This document shows, piece by piece, positions 34,317 through 41,593 of a stretch of 64,000 bases of DNA (position 1 is the stretch's first letter; each line of letters begins with the position of its first letter). The notes beneath the pieces were generated by a model. It searched no databases. It saw nothing but the letters and a program-made list of their open reading frames with translations, and had not been told where the DNA came from. The stretch is from a virus: positions 1 through 64,000 of IMG/VR virus record IMGVR_UViG_3300045970_000924; one strand, 5' to 3'. The position numbers and the translations under genes are program-made.

Positions 34317-34414
34317 GGCCGTTCAGCGCCGGGGAGCCCTCCGCTCCCGCCCCGGCCCGGGTGGATCAGCAGCGCTGCCCGGAGAGAGGCCGCGCCACCG
34401 TGCGTGTAGCCACT

Positions 34415-34993
34415 CTACTCCGGCGGGCTCCACTGCCACACGGGGGCCGTCCCGCGCGCTCCGAGCCAGCGGTTGGCTTCCTCGAGCGAGTACGCCTCCT
34501 CGCCAGCCCGGCGCAGCTCGCCCTGACGCGCCAGCAGCCGCACGTGCTCCGGTGAGCAGGACCCCAGCGCGGCTAGCTCGCGCGAGGTGAGCGCGTCGAG
34601 CTCCGCGTTGCTCGCGCGGGTCCGCGCCCACGCGGCGACGAGCACCACATCGAGGTCGGTGTCGAGAGGCCGATCGAGTTGGTAGACGGGGTTCGGCGCC
34701 CAGTCGTCGCCCCCGAGGGTGCTGTAGAGCGTGGTGCAGATCGAGAGCATCCGGTCGCGGGCGTAGGAGCCGGCCACCGCGGGATCGTCCGTCTCGCCAT
34801 CGCGGCCGGTCTGCGCGTAGAGGCAGAGGGCCTGCAACGAGTAGGTCAGGTCGCTCGGCCCCATCTCTGCCGCCGTGCGCCCGAGAGGGAAGAGAAGCGA
34901 GGCGAGGCGCTGCAGCACGCGCTCCTCGGTCTCGCGGGCAAGGGCGGCGGGGTCGATCTTGTCGAGTCGGGGCTTGTCGGTGGGGGGTGACAT
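34415..34993 (-). CDS. Hypothetical protein, 192 aa, last gene of the leftward accessory operon
   Basis: This soluble, helical acidic protein contains DPAALARETEERVLQRLASL, LTYSLQALCLYAQTGRDGE and a C-terminal LARQGELRRAGEEAYSLEEA with helix-turn-helix-like spacing, ending WQWSPPE. I do not recognise it. ATG 34993 was chosen over longer starts because the upstream extension reads as low-complexity Pro and Arg. It converges on the late operon. Confidence 0.6.
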   Translation of the reverse strand: MSPPTDKPRLDKIDPAALARETEERVLQRLASLLFPLGRTAAEMGPSDLTYSLQALCLYAQTGRDGETDDPAVAGSYARDRMLSICTTLYSTLGGDDWAPNPVYQLDRPLDTDLDVVLVAAWARTRASNAELDALTSRELAALGSCSPEHVRLLARQGELRRAGEEAYSLEEANRWLGARGTAPVWQWSPPE

Positions 34994-34997
34994 TGTG

Positions 34998-35198
34998 TTA
35001 GATGCAGGCGGCGCAGACGTGCGTCGAGCTCGGGGCGCGCACGCGGTTCTGCCCGGTGAAACTGGCGCCGCTCCATTTCTCGACCGGCATCCCCGAGGTG
35101 GCGGGTGAGCCGCAGACCCAGCAGAGACAGGCGCAGGGCTCGCAGTCCTCAACGGCTGGACTGCCAACATGGCGATGAATCAGTTGAGACGCGCTCAT
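34998..35198 (-). CDS. Small Cys-rich protein, 66 aa
   Basis: Seven Cys in 66 residues appear as CEPCACLCWVC (about residues 19-29) and CAAC at the C-terminal end, a plausible two-knuckle zinc site. The central part reads SGASFTGQNRVRAPSSTHVC. It lies 4 bp upstream of the 192-residue gene. The function is unknown; small zinc-binding proteins of this type are common in phage accessory operons. Confidence 0.5.
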   Translation of the reverse strand: MSASQLIHRHVGSPAVEDCEPCACLCWVCGSPATSGMPVEKWSGASFTGQNRVRAPSSTHVCAACI

Positions 35199-35249
35199 TC
35201 GTACGGTGTGCGCGTTGAAAGTCGGGGAGGGAAGAGGGGGCTGCTTCCG

Positions 35250-35597
35250 TCACTTCACCGGGCAGGTCCCGCCCCCGGCGTGCACGTACTCCCACTCCTC
35301 GGGGCTGCTCGAGCGGATGCCGGGTTTGGCGAGCCGCTTCCCGCAGGCGGGGCACGAGGTGAGCACCGCAGACGCGGGCGCCGAGACCACGGGTGCTGCC
35401 GGGTGTCGCAGGCACTTCGGAGGCACTCCATGCGCCGGGCGGTTGCACCGTGAGCAGCGGAAGGGCACCTCCTTGAGCGGGCGCCCTCCCAGCAGCGCGT
35501 TCGCGCGCACGGCCTTCGTCTTTGCGGGGCTCTTCACCTTGCCTCCGCGACGGCCGAGGGCTGCAGCTGCCTCGCTGATCTCCTTCTTGGTGGCCAT
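35250..35597 (-). CDS. Zinc-ribbon protein, 115 aa
   Basis: The N-terminal 45 residues are basic and helical (ATKKEISEAAAALGRRGGKV, then SPAKTKAVRANALLGGRP), a segment seen in small DNA-associated phage and plasmid proteins. CSRCNRPAHGVPPKC and SCPACGKRLAK are two zinc knuckles. It ends TCPVK. No catalytic site is visible. DNA or RNA binding is likely. Confidence 0.6.
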   Translation of the reverse strand: MATKKEISEAAAALGRRGGKVKSPAKTKAVRANALLGGRPLKEVPFRCSRCNRPAHGVPPKCLRHPAAPVVSAPASAVLTSCPACGKRLAKPGIRSSSPEEWEYVHAGGGTCPVK

Positions 35598-35698
35598 GGC
35601 TGAACTCTACCCCGCGACCCGGGCGATGAGATCGAGCCAGTGGGCGGTCGTGAAGACCTCGCACCCGCAGTCCTTCGCGAAGGGGCCGGTCGCGGTGG

Positions 35699-36778
35699 TC
35701 ACGCGGCCTCCGCGAGTCGAGCCTTCGCCTTGATGCGCTCGACGGTGCGGGAGGTGATCCCGAACTCCTCCGCGATCTGCGCTGCGCTGCGCTCGCCAGC
35801 GCGCACGGCAGCGAGCACGTCGTCGCTGCGGTGGTCATGCGTGTCGCTAGGCAGGGCCTCGCCCTCGGCGGTGATCTCCTCGTACCAGGAGGCGACGGCA
35901 TTCTCCGTTGAGAGGCGCACGAACCGGGCGCGCATCATCTTGACGTCCACCGTGACGCCCAGGCGAGCCGTCATCGCCTTCTTGGTGAAGCCCTCGGCGA
36001 CCATCTCGCGGAGCTTCCGCTGCGTCGGGCCGGCTGGGACGAGCCCCTTGAACGGCGGCGGGACGATCTTCTCCTCTTCGACCCGGCGCACGAGGCGGGC
36101 GATCTTGGCGGCGCTTGCGGCGGTGACACGTGCGGGCTTCACCGTGAACCACGAGGCACTGTCCTTGTAGCCGAGGGAGGTGGCGATCCATGTCTGGGAG
36201 AAGCCGCGCTCCTTCAGGCTCGCGAGCAGCGCGTACGTCGGCGCGCCGTCCACCAGCCCGTGGTCCGCGCGAGCACCCTCATCGACCGCGAGGATGCGCC
36301 GGGAGGTGTTGCCGCGGATGCGCGGGGTCCGTCCGCTGATGATCCCGCAGAGGGTCGTCGCGCTGATGTCGCACGCCGCAGCGACGGCCTTGTACCCAAC
36401 GCCCGCGGCCGAGAGCTTGGCGAGGTGCTCGCGCGCGGGGCTGGCGTCCACCAGCCCGTTCCACACGGCCGCCCGGTCCACGCAAGCGAGGCAGACCGGC
36501 TGACCACGGAGCCACGCCCCGCCCTTCACGCAGGGCTTCCCGTTGCAGCCCAGGCAGAGCCTCACCCTGTGAGCCTTGCCCGCCCGCATGAGCACGCCGA
36601 ACGACTCGCCAGGGTTGGGCACCACCTCGGATACCGCCGCCCGGATGCGCCGCACCCGCTCGCGCTCGTAGGCGCTGCGAGCGTCCCGGCAGGGCTGGCA
36701 GTGGCACCCGCAGGTGTAGCGCCCGCGTGTCCCGTGGGGGAAGTGCTCGGCCGGCGGCAGGTCGATGGGGCGGCCCAT
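35699..36778 (-). CDS. Multi-helix-turn-helix DNA-binding protein with Cys cluster
   Basis: This 359-residue protein opens with HGTRGRYTCGCHCQPCRDAR, a compact Cys-Cys-Cys-Cys knuckle also found in many actinophage proteins, and later has CLGCNGKPC and CLAC. Several HTH units follow: GVGYKAVAAACDISATTLCG, GFSQTWIATSLGYKDSASWF, GFTKKAMTARLGVTVDVKMM and RSAAQIAEEFGITSRTVERI at the C-terminus. It is probably a transcription factor or a site-specific DNA binder of the accessory operon. The target is not apparent. Confidence 0.7.
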   Translation of the reverse strand: MGRPIDLPPAEHFPHGTRGRYTCGCHCQPCRDARSAYERERVRRIRAAVSEVVPNPGESFGVLMRAGKAHRVRLCLGCNGKPCVKGGAWLRGQPVCLACVDRAAVWNGLVDASPAREHLAKLSAAGVGYKAVAAACDISATTLCGIISGRTPRIRGNTSRRILAVDEGARADHGLVDGAPTYALLASLKERGFSQTWIATSLGYKDSASWFTVKPARVTAASAAKIARLVRRVEEEKIVPPPFKGLVPAGPTQRKLREMVAEGFTKKAMTARLGVTVDVKMMRARFVRLSTENAVASWYEEITAEGEALPSDTHDHRSDDVLAAVRAGERSAAQIAEEFGITSRTVERIKAKARLAEAA

Positions 36779-36781
36779 GGC

Positions 36782-37132
36782 TCAGGCCGCCTTCAGCGCC
36801 CGGCGCGCGGCGTTGCGGTGCTTGCGGCAGAGCAGCTGCTCCTCGTCGCCCGTCTCGCTCTCGCAGGCCGCGATCACGCACACGAGCGGCAGCCGGGGCG
36901 TGTCGTAGACCGGGCGGTAGGCCCGCTGCGGCATACCCAGCGCGGCCGCCTCGGCGTCGAAGAGGTCGGCGATCTGGGTATACCGCTCGTCGAGGTCGAC
37001 CCGGCAGGTCGGGCGGTAGCTCGGGTGCTGGACGATGTTCTGGCGCATCGCCTCGACGTTGAGCCACCCGGTGAGCAGGCGGACCAGAGCGTCCATCGGG
37101 TGAGGCTTGGTCATGGTCATGGTCATGGTCAT
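36782..37132 (-). CDS. Hypothetical protein, 116 aa, with repeated ATGACC start
   Basis: The reading frame begins with four tandem ATGACC units, giving MTMTMTMTKPHPMDALVRLL. Any of four ATG codons could start translation; GGAG lies 9-10 bp before the first. The body has NVEAMRQNIVQHPSYRP, then DLDERYTQIADLFDAEAAAL and CESETGDEEQLLCRKH. It stops 4 bp before the start of the multi-HTH gene, consistent with co-transcription. Function unknown. Confidence 0.65.
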   Translation of the reverse strand: MTMTMTMTKPHPMDALVRLLTGWLNVEAMRQNIVQHPSYRPTCRVDLDERYTQIADLFDAEAAALGMPQRAYRPVYDTPRLPLVCVIAACESETGDEEQLLCRKHRNAARRALKAA

Positions 37133-37176
37133 GGTGGTCTCCAGGGAACGGATTGGAAGTCGGGGAGGGAAGGGGC

Positions 37177-37482
37177 CTAGAAGCTGCCGAGGCGCTCGAG
37201 CTGCCCGCTCGGGAGGTGCACCACGGCCGCGGGCTGGCCCGGGTCCGGGTAGAGCAGCCACCCACGGGCGACCTCGCGCGAGGCGGTGACGGCGACGAAG
37301 TGCGCCTCCGTCCGGTTGCCCACCGGGAAGGCCCGCAGGCCCCAGCAGGCGGGGCCCTGCTCGCGCCCTTGGTGCGGAGCCACCCGGAGGGACTCGGCGA
37401 GGGCGGCGGCCTTCGCCCGGGCGTCTGCGGCCCAGCCTGCGCGAACTTCGTTGCGGAGGCGGATGGTGGAGGCGCTGTCCAT
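37177..37482 (-). CDS. Hypothetical protein, 101 aa
   Basis: The protein opens MDSASTIRLRNEVRAGWAAD. Its central part, GPACWGLRAFPVGNRTEAHF, leads into strands VAVTASREVARGWLLYPD and a C-terminus PAAVVHLPSGQLERLGSF. It looks like a small alpha-beta protein with no catalytic motif. It lies 2 bp downstream of the 62-residue gene. Confidence 0.6.
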   Translation of the reverse strand: MDSASTIRLRNEVRAGWAADARAKAAALAESLRVAPHQGREQGPACWGLRAFPVGNRTEAHFVAVTASREVARGWLLYPDPGQPAAVVHLPSGQLERLGSF

Positions 37483-37484
37483 GG

Positions 37485-37673
37485 CTAGAACGCCACCGCG
37501 CCGGCCTTGACGGCCTCGTCGTAGGCCCAGAGGTAGTCCTTGCGGGCCTGCGCCACCTCGGCCTCGGGGCAGGTCTCCAGGAACCGCTGCGCCTTGTTCA
37601 GCGTGCGCAGCGCGGAGGCCTTGGCCGAGAGATTCAGAACCGAGGGCTGCTGGGTAGCGGCGGTGGTGGTCAC
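37485..37673 (-). CDS. Hypothetical protein, 62 aa, first gene of the accessory operon
   Basis: This helical protein has KASALRTLNKAQRFLETCPE and VAQARKDYLWAYDEAVKAG. It is the first gene after the strong leftward promoter at 37704-37732, with a leader of about 25 nt. Its size and lead position fit an operon regulator or an anti-defence peptide, but nothing in the sequence decides this. Confidence 0.6.
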   Translation of the reverse strand: MTTTAATQQPSVLNLSAKASALRTLNKAQRFLETCPEAEVAQARKDYLWAYDEAVKAGAVAF

Positions 37674-37703
37674 TTGCGCTCCGTGTGCTGCGAGGGTGAG
37701 AAG

Positions 37704-37732
37704 ACAATACCTAGACGCTTTGGTTTTGTCAA
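37704..37732 (-). promoter_or_regulatory. Sigma70-type promoter for the leftward accessory operon
   Basis: On the minus strand TTGACA (37727-37732) is followed by exactly 17 bp and TATTGT (37704-37709). A perfect -35 and optimal spacing in a local AT-rich dip make this the best promoter in the window. Transcription would start near 37697, about 24 nt before the first gene. Confidence 0.8.
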
Positions 37733-37894
37733 CACAGGAACGAGCACGACCTGTCGATTCCTGGCCCGTGTGCGAACTGTGTGCGCCGCCCGGTTCGGCT
37801 CCCTCTGGAGACTGCCGCGCGTTACCGAGCTGTCGGCCACCCCGAAAACAGACCTAACCAGTTGTCTGCGCTCACGAATCTAGGAATAGAACAG

Positions 37895-37944
37895 GCCGAT
37901 TCGTAATCAGCAGGTCATCGGTTCAAATCCGATTGTCGGCTCCA
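37895..37944 (+). other. attP: attP core: 3' half of a tRNA-Thr(CGU) gene
   Basis: The 50-bp segment reads as a tRNA from the anticodon arm to the 3' end. It has the loop TTCGTAA (anticodon CGT), a five-base variable loop, a perfect T arm ATCGG-TTCAAAT-CCGAT, the acceptor strand TGTCGGC, discriminator T and CCA. There is no 5' half, so it is not a functional tRNA gene. It lies 46 bp past the integrase stop, the usual place for attP. On integration it would restore the host tRNA gene. The flanking gap 37674-37990 otherwise holds only the promoter. Confidence 0.88.
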
Positions 37945-37990
37945 CTTTTTCCCGGCCCACCGCAGCACTGTGCGAACCGTGTGCGGATTT

Positions 37991-39049
37991 TCAGCCCCGG
38001 CCACGCAACCCGATGTAGCCCTCGGTGGTCTTCAGGTCGGCGTGCCCAAGCCACGCCTGGATCTGGCGCAGAGGGATGCCCTGCTCGTGCCAGCGCGTCG
38101 CGGCTCCATGCCGCAGGTCGTAGCTGGTGAAGCGTCGAACACCGGCTTTGCGGCAGGCCCTGGTGAGCGCCCGGCCGAGCTGCTGCGCCTCATCGTCCGG
38201 GTAGCGCCGGCCGCAGCACCGGATCGCCGCGTCGATCGCCTCCTTCGGAACGTGCGTCACCTCGATCGCTCGCAGCGTCTTGCCGTCTGGGTCGCGCAGG
38301 ATGCCGCGGGCCTTGTCGATGCTGGCGAGGTTGAGCCGCGCGAACGAGCCCCACCGGAAGCCAGAGCCGCGCAGGACGATCGCGGCGTCCGCCCACTTCG
38401 CCGAGAGGAACGGAAGCACGGCGTCGAGCTCCTCGTCCGTCGCCGGACGGTGCGGGCGGATGTCCCGGTGCTCCTTGAGCAGATGGACCTTGCGCATCGG
38501 GTTCGCGTCCTCAGCGATCTTCTCCAGCCGCACCGCCCACGACATGAGCGACATCATCGCGGCCAGGTCGCGGTTGACGGCTGCCTCGCCCACCGGGCGC
38601 AGCGCATTCGGCAGGGGCAGTCCGTCGGGTCCGCGCTTGGGGCGCTTGCGCGGGGCCTCGTGCAAGGCGGCGTTGCCTGCCCGGCGCCACGCAATGAACC
38701 CGTCGGCGATCGCGACCGTGAACGCCTCCACGGTGGCCACGCCGAGCGGCGAGAGGTACGCGCCCCAACGCAGGTAGGCCGCCCGCTGCTGGTCGACGTG
38801 CTTCTCGCCGTTGGTCGCCTCGCTGTGGACCAGGTAGTCCTTGATCAGCCCTGCGATGCCGGTGGCGGCTTTTTCGTCGCTTCCCGGAACGTATCCATCA
38901 GGGTCTCGCTCGAACCGGGCGAGCTGCTCAAGCGCGCCGGGGAGCGTGTGGCAGCGCGTCGTCTCGCGATACTCGCGGCCGCTGATCGAGAGGCTGATGT
39001 GGTAGACGCGGCCCCGGATGATGCCCCCGACCCACTTCTTGCTTTGCAC
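37991..39049 (-). CDS. int: Tyrosine-recombinase integrase
   Basis: This 352-residue protein carries out site-specific integration at the tRNA-Thr site. An arm-binding N-terminus (SKKWVGGIIRGRVYHISLSI) is followed by a SAM-like core domain (about 60-195). Catalytic residues are Arg232 in GFRWGSFARL, Arg313 in SYDLRHGAAT, His336 in AWLGHADLKTTEGY, and nucleophile Tyr345. The usual first His of the HxxR box is Tyr310 here. I placed the start at GTG 39049, with GGAGG 5 bp upstream, because longer versions have low-complexity leaders. It overlaps the end of the excisionase gene. Confidence 0.92.
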   Translation of the reverse strand: MQSKKWVGGIIRGRVYHISLSISGREYRETTRCHTLPGALEQLARFERDPDGYVPGSDEKAATGIAGLIKDYLVHSEATNGEKHVDQQRAAYLRWGAYLSPLGVATVEAFTVAIADGFIAWRRAGNAALHEAPRKRPKRGPDGLPLPNALRPVGEAAVNRDLAAMMSLMSWAVRLEKIAEDANPMRKVHLLKEHRDIRPHRPATDEELDAVLPFLSAKWADAAIVLRGSGFRWGSFARLNLASIDKARGILRDPDGKTLRAIEVTHVPKEAIDAAIRCCGRRYPDDEAQQLGRALTRACRKAGVRRFTSYDLRHGAATRWHEQGIPLRQIQAWLGHADLKTTEGYIGLRGRG

Positions 39050-39216
39050 AGGTACGCCTCCACATCTTCGCGCTGGTAGCGGATCTGAGCGCCAACCTTC
39101 ATCCCGGTCAACTGCCCGTGCCTGCGCAGCGAGCGCACGGTGTCTACGCTCACCGAGAGCCACTCGGCGACATCGGCGCTGGTGAGAAGCGCGTGCAGGG
39201 GTCTGGCTGCGCTCAC
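38845..39216 (-). CDS. Excisionase-like HTH protein
   Basis: Residues 7-58 form an excisionase/AlpA-type HTH: LLTSADVAEWLSVSVDTVRS, then GQLTGMKVGAQIRYQREDVEAYL. It should bend DNA at att and steer the integrase. GTG 39216 has GAGGAG about 7 bp upstream and overlaps the previous stop (GTGA). The frame continues about 200 bp into the integrase gene with a low-complexity tail, so the functional protein may be shorter than 123 residues. Overlapping int and xis are common. Confidence 0.75.
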   Translation of the reverse strand: MSAARPLHALLTSADVAEWLSVSVDTVRSLRRHGQLTGMKVGAQIRYQREDVEAYLCKARSGSGASSGAASTTSASRSAAASIARRRAATRSPARLSSSPGSSETLMDTFREATKKPPPASQG

Positions 39217-39488
39217 GGACTGCTCCTCTTGGCACGGATAGCTCGCAGGACCCCGGTCTTGACCGGCAGATCGTGCTTGCCCATCCGGAAGCCCATCCCG
39301 TCGAGCACGCGGGCAACGGCAGCGCGGACGCGCCTTCGCTCGGCGGCTCGAGCCCGCTGGGCAACGGTGGCGATGATGGTCGGGCGCACCTCGGCAACGA
39401 GTGCCCGGTTGCAGGCAGCGCAGCAGTCGACGTACGTCGCGTCCTTGCTGCGGGGGCGGGACTGGCAGACCTCGCAGGGCCGCTTCAC
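39213..39488 (-). CDS. Small Cys-motif protein, 91 aa
   Basis: CEVCQSRPRS and CCAACNRALV (residues 5-31) form a likely zinc knuckle. A basic helix (RARAAERRRVRAAVARV) and GMGFRMGKHDLPVKTGVL follow. The GTG start and the stop both overlap neighbours by 4 bp. Probably nucleic-acid binding; unassigned. Confidence 0.6.
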   Translation of the reverse strand: MKRPCEVCQSRPRSKDATYVDCCAACNRALVAEVRPTIIATVAQRARAAERRRVRAAVARVLDGMGFRMGKHDLPVKTGVLRAIRAKRSSP

Positions 39489-39682
39489 GGGATGCTCCAG
39501 ATCGTCTCGCCCGTCGACAGCGTGCGCCGGCAGACGCAGATGCGGTCCCGATGCCCGACGAACTTGTAGTCACCGGGGGCGCAGGCGCGGGCGCACTCCT
39601 GCTCGATCCTGTGCCCGCTTCGGATGGTCGCCGCAATGAGCAGGGCCCCGAACGCCACGATGATGCAGACGATCGTCTTCAT
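39485..39682 (-). CDS. Small membrane or secreted protein, 65 aa
   Basis: One hydrophobic segment at the very N-terminus (IVCIIVAFGALLIAAT) is followed by 45 polar residues with four Cys (ECARAC, then RICVCRR). It looks like a signal anchor with a disulfide loop outside. ATGA overlaps set both ends. Function unknown. Confidence 0.6.
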   Translation of the reverse strand: MKTIVCIIVAFGALLIAATIRSGHRIEQECARACAPGDYKFVGHRDRICVCRRTLSTGETIWSIP

Positions 39683-40470
39683 GGCCGCCCCGCCCCCAGC
39701 CGCACCAGCAGCGGAGCCAGCCGAAGGGGGCAGTCTGGCGGCGCGGAGCCGTCAGAGTGCACCTGCTCGGCTTGAGCCCCAGGCGCGGCGCAGGCGTAGG
39801 TGTCGTAGAGGAACGGGCAGTCCCGGCACCCCGCCACCTCCACGACCCGCTCCGGCGCAGCGAGCGCAGCGCGGGCGGCGTCTAGCGCGGCCTCGATGGC
39901 GTCGATCATCTTCGCCTTGTCGGTGAACGCGGGGTAGTCGTCGCGCAGCGCCAGCAGCGCCCGCAGCGCCTCGGTGGGGGTCTGGCTCATGGGTACTCCC
40001 TCCTTGCGTGGGCGCGCACCATCGCGCGCGAGATCGCCCCCCAGCGCCTCGCCCTCGGCAGCGATGGGCGCGGCCATCCACCGCTTCGCCTGCGCGCACT
40101 TGTGCTTGGCGTGGTGCGTGCCGCTGCGGGCGCATCCCTCGGTCACGCTGCCGGTCGGGGTGCAGTCACCGAGCGGGATCGCAGCGACGGGCGCGGCAGC
40201 GGCCTCCTCCAGAGCGCATTCGAGCCGCTTGCCGCCGCGCCTGCGCAGGAACTCCGTCGCGGCAGCAGGCGCGGGGAGCGGGGCGGCGAGGCGAGCGCGG
40301 ATCTCGTCCACGAGCGCCACGGTCGCGTCGTTGTGCGCAGCCGCGCGCACGCTCCACTCCGCGTGCAGGACCGCCGCCGCCTCCTGCGCAGCAACCACCC
40401 TCCGGAGCAGCGTCGTCGCCTCGTCCAACTTGGTCTGCAACGTCGCCACCACGTAGTCGTCGGTGCTCAC
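39679..40470 (-). CDS. Hypothetical protein, 263 aa, with a strong internal start
   Basis: Residues 1-90 form a coiled coil (LQTKLDEATTLLRRVVAAQE). The middle has TPTGSVTEGCARSGTHHAKHKC. Residues 161-263 start at MSQTPTEALRALLALRDDYP and end in a Cys-rich part (CRDCPFLYDTYACA, then DCPLRL). The internal ATG at 39990 has AAGGAGGG at ideal spacing, so a separate 103-residue product is likely. GTG 40470 has AGGAGG and overlaps the previous stop. No function assigned. Confidence 0.6.
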   Translation of the reverse strand: MSTDDYVVATLQTKLDEATTLLRRVVAAQEAAAVLHAEWSVRAAAHNDATVALVDEIRARLAAPLPAPAAATEFLRRRGGKRLECALEEAAAAPVAAIPLGDCTPTGSVTEGCARSGTHHAKHKCAQAKRWMAAPIAAEGEALGGDLARDGARPRKEGVPMSQTPTEALRALLALRDDYPAFTDKAKMIDAIEAALDAARAALAAPERVVEVAGCRDCPFLYDTYACAAPGAQAEQVHSDGSAPPDCPLRLAPLLVRLGAGRP

Positions 40471-40649
40471 TTCCCACCTCCTGCGCCGGGGGCGCTCGCG
40501 CGGCGTCCGTAAATGATGCCGTACCAATCTCCGGTGCGGCGGCAGAGGCGAGCCATTGCGCGCTGCCCGCGATTCCAGCGCCGCCCAACCAACACCGACC
40601 GTCGCGCCCACTTCACGAACCGACGCCGAACCCATGCGCGGGCGCTCAC
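40467..40649 (-). CDS. Small basic protein, 60 aa
   Basis: The protein has about 16 Arg and Lys in 60 residues and a hydrophobic-basic pattern (RRRFVKWARRSVLVGRRW, then YGIIYGRR). GTGA overlaps tie it to both neighbours. It might bind nucleic acid or membranes. Real but unassigned. Confidence 0.5.
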   Translation of the reverse strand: MSARAWVRRRFVKWARRSVLVGRRWNRGQRAMARLCRRTGDWYGIIYGRRASAPGAGGGK

Positions 40650-41593
40650 TTGCCGACCTCCCCGCTGCCTGCGCCCTGGTGCGCGGGGCCGGTGCCGTCG
40701 CAGATGAACGACAGGCGCGGGTTGCCGCACAGGTCGCGCTCGTGAACGGCCTCGACGTTGTCGCACTGGCCCGGCGCAGAGCAGGTGCCGGTGCAGTCGC
40801 CGTCGCACGCGCCCTGCGGCGGGGCCTCGGGGACATGAGCGGTGCAGTGCGGGCACGCCGTCCACCGCTGGCGACCGTGCGGGCAGGACATGGCATCCGG
40901 TGCCTGCTCCGTCCGCGCCGCTGCCTCGGGCATCCCTGCCGCCTCCAACTCCACCGCGATCAGCGACTCGCGGGCGACCGTCCGCGCCGCTGCCTGCTGC
41001 GCCTTCACTTCGGCGCACGCCTCGTCGTACCAATCCGCTGCCTGCGCCGTCGCGGACGCTGCCTCGACCAGCCCCGTGCCGTTGCAGTCGGGGCACGGTC
41101 CCTGCTCCACATCGGAGCCGTTCATGTACTCGGGGCCGTAGCCGCTGCCGCCACAGTCGGGGCACTCCTTCTTGCCCGCCGGGATGCCCGTCGCGGGCGC
41201 TGCCGTGGGGGCGGGGCCGAGCGCGTGCGCGGTAACGTGGTACTCGCACATGGAACACTCGCAGCGGTTGCCCTGAGGCGCTGCCGTGGGGGCGGGCTGG
41301 GCCGTCGGCGCACCACAGGACGAGCACGGGCCGATGCGACGGCAAGACGGCAGGTGCCAAGTCACGCCCGCAATCTGGTCCTCCGGCTCCTTCAGCGCCG
41401 CGTCGGCGGCGTCGAGGGCGGTGCGGAGGTCCTGCTGCATGACCCGCGCGTGCGCCTGGATCGTCGGTGCCCAAAGATCCAGCGGCGCGCCCTGAAGCAG
41501 CGCCGTCGCGTTGGCGTCAACGCGGGCGAGCAGTTCCAGGGACTGGACAGCCGCGTCCCGCATCAGGCGCAGGGCTTCCAGGGCGCTAGCCAC
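40646..41593 (-). CDS. Zinc-finger rich protein, 315 aa
   Basis: The N-terminal 90 residues are helical (SALEALRLMRDAAVQSLELL). Then come CGAPTAQ and CECSMCEYHV, and two DnaJ-type CxxCxGxG knuckles (CPDCGGSGYG, then CPDCNGTG). Near the C-terminus are CPHGRQRWTACPHC and GACDGDCTGTC. I placed the start at GTG 41593, where GTGGCTAG overlaps the previous stop. An open frame also runs up through the hexamer repeat as Ala-Thr-Ala-Pro, so a longer form cannot be excluded. Confidence 0.65.
   Translation of the reverse strand: MASALEALRLMRDAAVQSLELLARVDANATALLQGAPLDLWAPTIQAHARVMQQDLRTALDAADAALKEPEDQIAGVTWHLPSCRRIGPCSSCGAPTAQPAPTAAPQGNRCECSMCEYHVTAHALGPAPTAAPATGIPAGKKECPDCGGSGYGPEYMNGSDVEQGPCPDCNGTGLVEAASATAQAADWYDEACAEVKAQQAAARTVARESLIAVELEAAGMPEAAARTEQAPDAMSCPHGRQRWTACPHCTAHVPEAPPQGACDGDCTGTCSAPGQCDNVEAVHERDLCGNPRLSFICDGTGPAHQGAGSGEVGK

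Noticed and set aside
34317-34414. A second hairpin between the late terminator and the leftward operon as a terminator for the minus strand
   Set aside because: GC-rich inverted segments are present but no T-run follows on the minus strand, and the pairing is irregular.
37895-37944. A functional tRNA-Thr gene
   Set aside because: The 5' half (acceptor strand and D arm) is missing upstream, so it can only be an attachment-site remnant.
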